This document shows positions 31,984 through 38,346 of a DNA stretch of 44,455 nucleotides, in pieces. The translations under genes and the position numbers were made by a program. The stretch spans positions 1 through 44,455 of the forward strand of contig FR902235.1 of NCBI GenBank assembly GCA_000438415.1. Reading direction: 5' to 3'. Origin of the DNA: Clostridium sp. CAG:628 (GTDB taxonomy: Bacteria; Bacillota_I; Bacilli_A; RF39; UBA660). The notes under the pieces were generated by a model. The model searched no databases. It was given only the letters and a program-made list of their open reading frames with translations, and was not told where the DNA came from. Each line of letters starts with the position of its first letter. The stretch's first letter is position 1.

Positions 31984-32738
31984 AATTTACCTCCTAACAA
32001 ATTATAATCTAAATAATATGTATTAATTAGTTCATAATCAATTAAATACTTGTTAAGCATTACTATAAAAGGTAAACTAATTCCTAATCTTTTCATTATT
32101 TTTTCTTCATTTAAAACACTTAGTGTTGGTCCACTTATTACTATTTTTTCTTTGTCAGTAATTATTAATTCATTAGATAAAATAGTTTCTTCAATATTTG
32201 TAGTAAAATTAAAAATTATACCACCATTCTTAATAAATTCTTTTAAATTATTAATAACAATTTTAAAATCATTTTTATCTAGCAAAGATAATAGATTATC
32301 TATTAAAAGTAGTTTAGGGTTAGTAACTAATGCACAAATTATTAGTAACATAGCCCTTTTGCTAGTATTTAGACTATATGGACTACTAGAAATGTATTCA
32401 TTAAAACTAAACTTGTTTATAATATCATTTAGTTTTATTTCCATTTCACTCTTTTTAACTGCTAAACTCTCAAGTCCAAATGCTATTTCATCAATTACGG
32501 TTTCTGCTTGAAAACAGTTTATAAATGAATAACTACTTATTCCAACATTTTTGTAATATTTAGTAATAGTTTTACTACTCACTTTATTAAAATTAAAAGT
32601 AACAAAATCATTTTTGTTAATCATAGAGATATTACTAAATAATTTATCATTCATGTCTCCTATGAAAGTAACAAAGTTTTTATCTTTAGAAGTAAATGAT
32701 ATATTTTTATCATCATATAAAAAACTATCTAAGTTCAT
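31974..32738 (-). CDS. ecfA1: ECF transporter ATPase, first position, strongly degenerate
   Basis: A 254-residue protein at the ecfA1 place of the operon. The Walker A is destroyed (IGDMNDKLFSN at 26-36, no GK[ST]). The Q-loop region is well kept (NCFQAETVIDEIAFGLESL, compare FQ.PE.Q....V..DVAFG.ENL). The signature is YSLNTSK (121-127) in place of LSGGQ. Walker B is LLLIDN (143-148), so the catalytic Glu is Asn. No switch histidine is seen. It keeps the fold but should not bind or hydrolyse ATP normally. The ATG has AGGTGG upstream. It heads the ecf-truA operon. Confidence 0.7.
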   Translation of the reverse strand: MNLDSFLYDDKNISFTSKDKNFVTFIGDMNDKLFSNISMINKNDFVTFNFNKVSSKTITKYYKNVGISSYSFINCFQAETVIDEIAFGLESLAVKKSEMEIKLNDIINKFSFNEYISSSPYSLNTSKRAMLLIICALVTNPKLLLIDNLLSLLDKNDFKIVINNLKEFIKNGGIIFNFTTNIEETILSNELIITDKEKIVISGPTLSVLNEEKIMKRLGISLPFIVMLNKYLIDYELINTYYLDYNLLGGKLWK

Positions 32739-32872
32739 ATAACCACCTACATAAATAATTATACATTAAAAACCATGAAAAAAAAAGAAAAAACATTATT
32801 TTATACCACTTGAGTTAGAAAAAAATAGATATAATTTAAAAAAGACATTTTACTTAGTTCATAAAATTGCTT

Positions 32873-33781
32873 CTAACTAACCTGTATAGTTTTATTTATT
32901 TTAAATTCTACTATGGTTACTTGATTATCTTTTACATAATATGCTTCAAATTTGTTTACTGACTTCGTTATAATTATTCCAATGGTATTATTTTGTGTAA
33001 CAGTTTTTAAGTGTTCATCAACATAATTCATATAAGTTTTTATTTGACCATAGTCACTTTTCTTATATTCTCTTGCTTTAATTTCTATAACACAAAAACA
33101 ATTCATTTTATAATTGTATAAAAGATAATCTATATAATTCTTTTTATCTCCAATATTAAGTTTATATTCTCTACCTACAAAAGTATAACCTTCTCCAAGT
33201 TGATGCATAAAATCTTCTATATTTTCATATATAATTTCTTGTAATATCTTTTCAGTATAAACTTCATAACTTTTATTAGGTACCAACACTATTGGATTAG
33301 GTACACTTTGAATTAAAGAAAGTTCTTCTTTGTTTAAAATTTTTTCTTTTGCTTCAGTTGAAAGTCTATCATACTCATTGCTTTTAATTCTTTCTGCTAA
33401 TTTTCTATAACTTAAATTATCTCTTATAGAAATACCAATATAATAATTAACTTTATTGATATCTTTTAAAGGTAAAAGTAATCTTAAGTGTTCCCAAGTC
33501 AATTGGTGCGGCAATGCCGCACCTTTTTCAAAAAGAACATAAAATTGTCGCATTCTCTTTAAATTGGAGACAGAGTATCCTCTTCTAAATTCCTTAGTTA
33601 AAATACTTGCATATTTTTTTACTATTCCTTCCCCATAATGTTTACCTGCTTCTGCTAGTTGCTTACCAATATTATAATTCATTGTAAGTTTTACATTATT
33701 TATCTGATAATTCTTAGCTACTACTTTAGCATTTCCATTTATTATTTCAGTCTTTATATTTTCTAAATAATTGTCTTTCAT
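32873..33781 (-). CDS. YhcG-family PDDEXK nuclease (DUF1016), copy 1
   Basis: A 302-residue cytoplasmic protein. The N-terminal DUF1016 part (about 1-140) contains YNIGKQLAEAGKHYGEGIVK and LTWEHLRLLLPL. The C-terminal part (about 165-300) is the nuclease fold, with FVGREYKLNIGDKKNYIDYL and the E-x-K in CVIEIKAREY. It is a tandem paralogue of the gene at 33792-34700: same length, no gaps, almost identical ends, divergent at about 63-125. A perfect GC-rich palindrome (33505-33523) lies in codons 87-93. The family is found with restriction systems and mobile DNA; its role is not established. Confidence 0.85.
   Translation of the reverse strand: MKDNYLENIKTEIINGNAKVVAKNYQINNVKLTMNYNIGKQLAEAGKHYGEGIVKKYASILTKEFRRGYSVSNLKRMRQFYVLFEKGAALPHQLTWEHLRLLLPLKDINKVNYYIGISIRDNLSYRKLAERIKSNEYDRLSTEAKEKILNKEELSLIQSVPNPIVLVPNKSYEVYTEKILQEIIYENIEDFMHQLGEGYTFVGREYKLNIGDKKNYIDYLLYNYKMNCFCVIEIKAREYKKSDYGQIKTYMNYVDEHLKTVTQNNTIGIIITKSVNKFEAYYVKDNQVTIVEFKINKTIQVS
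33505..33523. repeat. Perfect GC-rich palindrome inside YhcG copy 1
   Basis: GGTGCGGC-AAT-GCCGCACC, 19 bases, nine pairs around a central A. On the plus strand it is followed by TTTTT, so it looks like an antisense-strand terminator. It is much richer in GC than its surroundings. Confidence 0.85.
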
Positions 33782-33791
33782 AAATACTCTC

Positions 33792-34700
33792 CTAACTAAC
33801 CTGTACAGTTTTATTTATTTTGAATTCTACTATGGTTACTTGATTATCTTTTACATAATATGCTTCAAATTTGTTTACTGACTTCGTTATAATTATTCCA
33901 ATGGTATTATTTTGTGTAATAGTTTTCAAGTGTTCATCAACATAATTCATATATATTTTTATTTGACCATAGTCAGTTTTTCTATATTCTCTTGCTTTTA
34001 TCTCTACTACACAATATCTACTGTCCACCACATTATAAAATAGATAATCTATATAATTCTTTTTGTCTCCAATGTTAAGTTTATATTCTCTTCCAACGTA
34101 AAAATATCCACCGCCTAGTTGTTTCATAAAACTATCTAAGTTTTCATAAATAATTTCTTGTAATATTTTTTCAGTATAAACTTCATAACTTTTATTAGGC
34201 ACTAATACAATTGGACTTGGCACACTTTGAACTAAAGTAAGTGACTCTTCATTCAAAAGTTTTTGTTTTGCTTCAGTTGAAAGTCTACCATACTCATTAC
34301 TTTTTATTCTTTCTGCTAAAGCTCTTTTACTTAAATTATCTCGTTTGATAATTTTAATATAATAATTAATTTCTTCTACATTCTTTAAAGGAAGTAATTT
34401 TACATAATGACTCCACGACAAAATGCGGTCCACTGGACCGCATTTTTGAATTAACTCATAAAATGCACGCATTTTTCTTAATTCTTCCGTCTTATAACCT
34501 TTACCAAATTCTCTTGTTAAAATACTAGCATACTTCTTTACTATGCTTTCTCCATAATGTTTACCTGCTTCTGCTAGTTCCCTACCTATATTATAATTCA
34601 TTGTAAGTTTTACATTATTTATCTGATAATTCTTAGCTGCTACTTTAGCATTACCATTTATTATTTCGCTTTTTATACTTTCTAAATAGTTGTCTTTCAT
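33792..34700 (-). CDS. YhcG-family PDDEXK nuclease (DUF1016), copy 2
   Basis: A 302-residue paralogue, 10 bases upstream of copy 1 and first to be transcribed. DUF1016 region with YNIGRELAEAGKHYGESIVK and ILSWSHYVKLLPL; nuclease domain with FYVGREYKLNIGDKKNYIDY and CVVEIKAREY. First 62 and last 70 residues are nearly the same as in copy 1; residues 63-125, around the LSWSHY motif, differ widely. A 27-bp perfect palindrome (34420-34446) covers codons 85-94, the same place as the different palindrome of copy 1. The ATG is preceded by AGGAGAAAAAA. Confidence 0.85.
   Translation of the reverse strand: MKDNYLESIKSEIINGNAKVAAKNYQINNVKLTMNYNIGRELAEAGKHYGESIVKKYASILTREFGKGYKTEELRKMRAFYELIQKCGPVDRILSWSHYVKLLPLKNVEEINYYIKIIKRDNLSKRALAERIKSNEYGRLSTEAKQKLLNEESLTLVQSVPSPIVLVPNKSYEVYTEKILQEIIYENLDSFMKQLGGGYFYVGREYKLNIGDKKNYIDYLFYNVVDSRYCVVEIKAREYRKTDYGQIKIYMNYVDEHLKTITQNNTIGIIITKSVNKFEAYYVKDNQVTIVEFKINKTVQVS
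34420..34446. repeat. Perfect palindrome inside YhcG copy 2
   Basis: Thirteen pairs around a central C (arms 34420-34432 and 34434-34446; core GCGGTCC-ACT-GGACCGC). On the plus strand it ends in TTTTT. Its sequence differs from the palindrome of copy 1, but its position in the protein alignment is the same. Confidence 0.85.
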
Positions 34701-34802
34701 ATTTTTTTCTCCTATAAACTTATACGTAAAAAAACATAAAATTACTTTTTTATTTTTTGTTTACACTTCTAATTTACAAAGTATCAATGTATAAAAATGT
34801 AA

Positions 34803-34840
34803 ATAAAAAGATATAGAACTATCACAAATATCCTATATCT
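34803..34840 (-). terminator. Terminator after sigma factor gene
   Basis: Stem AGATATAG/CTATATCT (arms 34809-34816 and 34833-34840), 16-base loop, then TTTTATTT on the minus strand. Next to it lies an inverted repeat ATTTACA-N19-TGTAAAT (34772-34804), possibly an operator for the YhcG pair. Confidence 0.7.
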
Positions 34841-34868
34841 CTAATCAAAACAACAATTTAATATTTTA

Positions 34869-35441
34869 CTAATTACTTTTATTTAAACAAACAAGCTTAC
34901 CCTTTATTCTACAAATCGAATTATAAATACTTTTAATAGATTTATCAAGAATTAATGAAACTTCTTTATTACTCTTTCCTTCTTTCTTCAATTCATAAAC
35001 TTTATATTCTTCTATAGAAATCATATTCTTTAAATCAATATCTTCTTCATAATTAATTAACAAATTTAATGGATTTTTCTCATTATTAGACAAAAACTTA
35101 TAAATAGACTTTTCTTCATCTTCTAAAGATAGTGCTTGATTAAATGCTTTTTCTTTCTTACTATTGTTTTTTCTAATATAATCTCTAATTTTTCTATCAA
35201 TAACACTATTAAAGTATGTATTAAATTTAACTTTTTCATTAACTTCATAACTTTCAATTGATTTAAAGAATGCTAATAATGCTTCTTGAAGAACATCAGA
35301 ATATTCTAATCTAGAATTTTTTATATATGTCTTATATTTAAATACTATTGCTTTTATATTATTATAATATTTACTTAATAAAAGATTAATAGCTTGTTCA
35401 TTTTTATTTCTAGCTTCTATTATTAAATTGTATTCATTCAT
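34869..35441 (-). CDS. sigH: RNA polymerase sigma factor, SigH-like
   Basis: A 190-residue sigma-70-family protein. Region 2: EYSDVLQEALLAFFKSIESY followed by FNTYFNSVIDRKIRDYIRKN, which binds core polymerase and the -10 box. Region 4: VYELKKEGKSNKEVSLILDK with KSIYNSICRIKGKL. There is no region 1.1 or 3. The gene overlaps the end of rlmB by eight bases; in Bacillus sigH also lies close after rlmB, which supports the name. Regulon and role in this organism, whether competence, stationary phase or other, are unknown. Confidence 0.75.
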   Translation of the reverse strand: MNEYNLIIEARNKNEQAINLLLSKYYNNIKAIVFKYKTYIKNSRLEYSDVLQEALLAFFKSIESYEVNEKVKFNTYFNSVIDRKIRDYIRKNNSKKEKAFNQALSLEDEEKSIYKFLSNNEKNPLNLLINYEEDIDLKNMISIEEYKVYELKKEGKSNKEVSLILDKSIKSIYNSICRIKGKLVCLNKSN

Positions 35442-36135
35442 TCTTACCTCTTAAAACCTCATATATAAGTATTCCAGCTGCAACTGATGCATTTAAACTG
35501 TTTACCTTACCTTTTAAAGGAATACTTGCAATAAAATCACAATTTTTTCTTACTATCTCTTTAAGTCCAAATCCTTCACTTCCAATTATTAATGCAGTTT
35601 TTCCTTTGTAATCAATTTTTGTATAATCTTCACCATCTGCATCACTTCCTACAATCCAAAAACCAAGTTTTTTTAGTTTATCAATTGTATCTTTTAAATT
35701 AGCAACCATTACTATTTTACTATTTATAAGTGCTCCACTTGAAGTTTTCATAACACTACTAGTGATTAAAGTACTTCTTTTATTGGGAATAATTATATAA
35801 TCAACCCCAGCACATTCACATGTCCTAATAATAGCCCCAAAATTTCTTGGGTCTTCAATATGGTCTAAAATTACAACAAAATTAGCATCATTATCATTTT
35901 TTATACTACTGAAATCTAAGTATTTATAATCTTCTAATTCAATAATTATACCTTGATGTACATCCCTTGTCATTTTATCCATATCATGCATACTTTTATA
36001 AACTGGTTTAATATGATTTTTTTCTATAAGTTTCAGTATTTCACCATTATTAAAGTTTTCATTTAAATAAATATTTTTAATATTGTAATTACTATTTATT
36101 ACTTCTCTTGCAACATTTTTACCGCATACTATCAT
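35434..36135 (-). CDS. rlmB: 23S rRNA (guanosine-2'-O-) methyltransferase
   Basis: A 233-residue SpoU/TrmH-family enzyme that methylates the ribose of a 23S rRNA guanosine (G2251 in E. coli). N-terminal substrate-binding domain (about 1-75), then the knotted SAM-binding domain with motif 1 DPRNFGAIIRTCECAG, motif 2 ALIIGSEGFGL and motif 3 IPLKGKVNSLNASVAAGI. It overlaps trxB by four bases and the sigma factor gene by eight. Confidence 0.92.
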   Translation of the reverse strand: MIVCGKNVAREVINSNYNIKNIYLNENFNNGEILKLIEKNHIKPVYKSMHDMDKMTRDVHQGIIIELEDYKYLDFSSIKNDNDANFVVILDHIEDPRNFGAIIRTCECAGVDYIIIPNKRSTLITSSVMKTSSGALINSKIVMVANLKDTIDKLKKLGFWIVGSDADGEDYTKIDYKGKTALIIGSEGFGLKEIVRKNCDFIASIPLKGKVNSLNASVAAGILIYEVLRGKNE

Positions 36136-37001
36136 TTATTAACACTCCTAACATATTTACCTGCTTTAAGTCCACATATAGCACCTTCACTAACTGCAGT
36201 AGATATTTGATAAACATCTTTTTTTATTATATCACCACATGCAAATAAGCCATCAATATTTGTAACACCATCATTTGTAACAACATATCCGTTATCTTGT
36301 TTCAAATTTAAAGCATTTAAATAATTATTACAAGGTTCAAAACCTATATAACTAAATACTCCATGTACTTTTATTAAATGTTCTTTTATTTTAACAGAAT
36401 ATACTTCATCAAATGAAATGTCATCTATTACACTATTTGCTAAAACTGTTATATTTTTAAAACTGGTTAATTCTTCTTTTCTTTTAATATCACTTCTATT
36501 AACTATATATACTTTATTTGCTATATTAGATAAATAAATACTTTCTTCAACGGCAGAATCTCCTCCACCAATTACTAATACGTCTTTCCCTTTATAAAGT
36601 GGTGCATCACATATTGCACATCTACTAATATTTAAGTTTTTAATAGTTTTTTCAAAATCATTCACCTTAGGTTGTCTACCACTTGATAAAATAACAGTTT
36701 TAGAAGTATATTCGTTTTTAGGTGTAATTATTTTAAATACATTTTCTTCTTTTGTAATAGATTTAACTTCTTCTATTTTATATGGAATGTCTGCTTCTTT
36801 TATATGACTAAACATTTTGAATGCAAGGTCTGGTCCACTTATACTGCCAAATCCTAGATAATTTTCAACTCTGTTTGTAGTATTTACTAATCCACCTGGA
36901 CAATTTTTTTCAATTATTAAAGTATTCATATTACTTCGTTTTGCATAAAGGGCTGCGCTCATTCCACTTGGCCCCATTCCTATTATAATAACATCATACA
37001 T
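36132..37001 (-). CDS. trxB: Thioredoxin reductase
   Basis: A 289-residue flavoprotein that moves electrons from NADPH to thioredoxin. FAD-binding GMGPSGMSAALYAKR at the N-terminus, redox pair CAIC (about 128-131) in SRCAICDAPLYKGK, NADPH-binding VIGGGDSAVEE, and the C-terminal FAD motif GLFACGDI. The ATG at 37001 is chosen because AAGGGGG lies 8 bases upstream; the GTG three codons earlier touches that site. In Bacillus it also follows lgt. Confidence 0.92.
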   Translation of the reverse strand: MYDVIIIGMGPSGMSAALYAKRSNMNTLIIEKNCPGGLVNTTNRVENYLGFGSISGPDLAFKMFSHIKEADIPYKIEEVKSITKEENVFKIITPKNEYTSKTVILSSGRQPKVNDFEKTIKNLNISRCAICDAPLYKGKDVLVIGGGDSAVEESIYLSNIANKVYIVNRSDIKRKEELTSFKNITVLANSVIDDISFDEVYSVKIKEHLIKVHGVFSYIGFEPCNNYLNALNLKQDNGYVVTNDGVTNIDGLFACGDIIKKDVYQISTAVSEGAICGLKAGKYVRSVNK

Positions 37002-37014
37002 ATATTTCACCCCC

Positions 37015-37842
37015 TTAGAAATTAATAACTTCCACTTTTTCTTTACTATTATACATTTCAGTAAGTTTAGGTTTTCTTGACTGAAGTAAAATAATCATAA
37101 ATCCTATAATAAACATAATTATACTAGCTAGTTGCGCTACTTTGATATTACCAAGCATTAAATTAAATGTGGAATTTCTCATTCCTTCAAAAACAAATCT
37201 TCCAATACTATACCAAATTAGGTATCCACCAGTTGTAAAGCCTAATCTAGTGTATTTAAGTTTTCTAATTATTATAAGTATAATAAATCCAAGTAAGCAC
37301 CAAAGAGATTCATAATAGAATAAAGGTGTATAATATACTCCTCCATTATTCATTCCATTTATAACAAATTCTGGTATAAACTTTAAACTATGAAGTTTTT
37401 CATAACTAGTTACTGACCCGTAAATTTCACCATTAAAGAAATTACCCCATCTACCAATTGCCTGTGCAAAAAGTAAATATGGTGCACAAATATCAAGCAT
37501 TCTATAAACTGATACTTTATATTTTTTACAATATAAAATTAATGTTACTCCACCAACTAATATCCCTCCATGTATTGCAAGTCCACCTTTCCATACTTTA
37601 AATACTTCTATTATGTTTTTACTATAATAACTAAAATCTTCAAATATACAGTAATATATTCTCGCACCTATTATTCCAAAAATAATTACCCAAAAAAGCA
37701 TATTAGTTATAAAATCATTTTCTATTTTAAACTTCTTTGCTTCTTTACTTATAAGCATCCATGAAATAATAATACCAAGTAAAATAAATAAACTATACCA
37801 CCTAACTTCAAAACCTCCAACTGTAAATGCCACTGGATTCAT
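37015..37842 (-). CDS. lgt: Prolipoprotein diacylglyceryl transferase
   Basis: A 275-residue membrane enzyme that adds diacylglycerol to the cysteine of lipoproteins, the first step of lipoprotein maturation. About seven membrane segments; HGG at 91-93 (GGLAIHGGILVGG) and the Lgt signature GRWGNFFNGEIYG at 130-142. It starts three bases after the YvlD-like gene. Confidence 0.95.
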   Translation of the reverse strand: MNPVAFTVGGFEVRWYSLFILLGIIISWMLISKEAKKFKIENDFITNMLFWVIIFGIIGARIYYCIFEDFSYYSKNIIEVFKVWKGGLAIHGGILVGGVTLILYCKKYKVSVYRMLDICAPYLLFAQAIGRWGNFFNGEIYGSVTSYEKLHSLKFIPEFVINGMNNGGVYYTPLFYYESLWCLLGFIILIIIRKLKYTRLGFTTGGYLIWYSIGRFVFEGMRNSTFNLMLGNIKVAQLASIIMFIIGFMIILLQSRKPKLTEMYNSKEKVEVINF

Positions 37843-37845
37843 AAA

Positions 37846-38229
37846 TTACCTTCTTTCTTTAATAGGATTAACAATTAAATTGTTTAATATAACATTAACT
37901 ATACTAATAAATATAGCTATAAAGAATGGTATAATCCATCCACTTACAATAAATTTATTACCTAAAACTAAACTAGTTACCTTAAGTATTAAAACATTTA
38001 TTAATGGACTACTAAGACCTAATGTTAACATATTAATTGGTAAAGTTAAAAATTCAAATAATGGTTTTAAATAAACACTAAATACACTTATTAGTATGCT
38101 GGCTAAACATGCATACCAAAAACTTTCTACATAAAAACTTTTAAATAAATAACTTGCTAACATAAGTGATAAAGCACCTGTTAAAAGTTCTAATATTAAA
38201 CTAACTATTTCTCTAACTTTTTTATTCAT
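37846..38229 (-). CDS. YvlD-like phage-holin-superfamily-IV membrane protein
   Basis: A 127-residue protein with four membrane segments (SLILELLTGALSLMLASYLF, WYACLASILISVFSVYL, TLPINMLTLGLSSPLINVLI, GWIIPFFIAIFISIVNVIL). The KPLFEFLTLPINMLTLGL stretch is typical of PF04020/YvlD. In Bacillus yvlD lies near lgt and uvrA, the same neighbourhood as here. The ATG at 38229 is preferred over the GTG three codons upstream, which touches the ribosome site. First gene of the lgt-trxB-rlmB-sigma operon. Confidence 0.8.
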   Translation of the reverse strand: MNKKVREIVSLILELLTGALSLMLASYLFKSFYVESFWYACLASILISVFSVYLKPLFEFLTLPINMLTLGLSSPLINVLILKVTSLVLGNKFIVSGWIIPFFIAIFISIVNVILNNLIVNPIKERR

Positions 38230-38253
38230 TACATTCACTCTCTTTCCATAATT

Positions 38254-38282
38254 ATTATATTAAATAAATTAAAGTTTTACAA
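38254..38282 (-). promoter_or_regulatory. Promoter of YvlD-lgt-trxB-rlmB-sigma factor operon
   Basis: TTGTAA (38277-38282), 17 bases, TATAAT (38254-38259) on the minus strand. Confidence 0.75.
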
Positions 38283-38316
38283 TATCAAACTAAATATTTC
38301 ACTTATTTTTCAGTAA

Positions 38317-38340
38317 AGAAAAAACTACTTTTTTCAAGTA
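38317..38340 (-). terminator. Weak terminator after uvrA
   Basis: Short stem TACTT/AAGTA (arms 38326-38330 and 38336-38340) followed by GTTTTTTCT on the minus strand. Only five pairs. Confidence 0.45.
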
Positions 38341-38346
38341 ATTTTT

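Noticed and set aside
32050..32511. Plus-strand ORF of 153 codons opposite the first ECF ATPase
   Set aside because: No ribosome site, Ile/Leu/Ser-rich shadow; the minus-strand frame has a kept Q-loop block and operon overlaps. It did prompt the question whether the ATPase is a pseudogene, but its frame is intact.
32873..34700. YhcG pair as an insertion sequence with terminal repeats
   Set aside because: The similarity is direct, not inverted, and is explained by gene duplication; no transposase and no target-site duplication seen.
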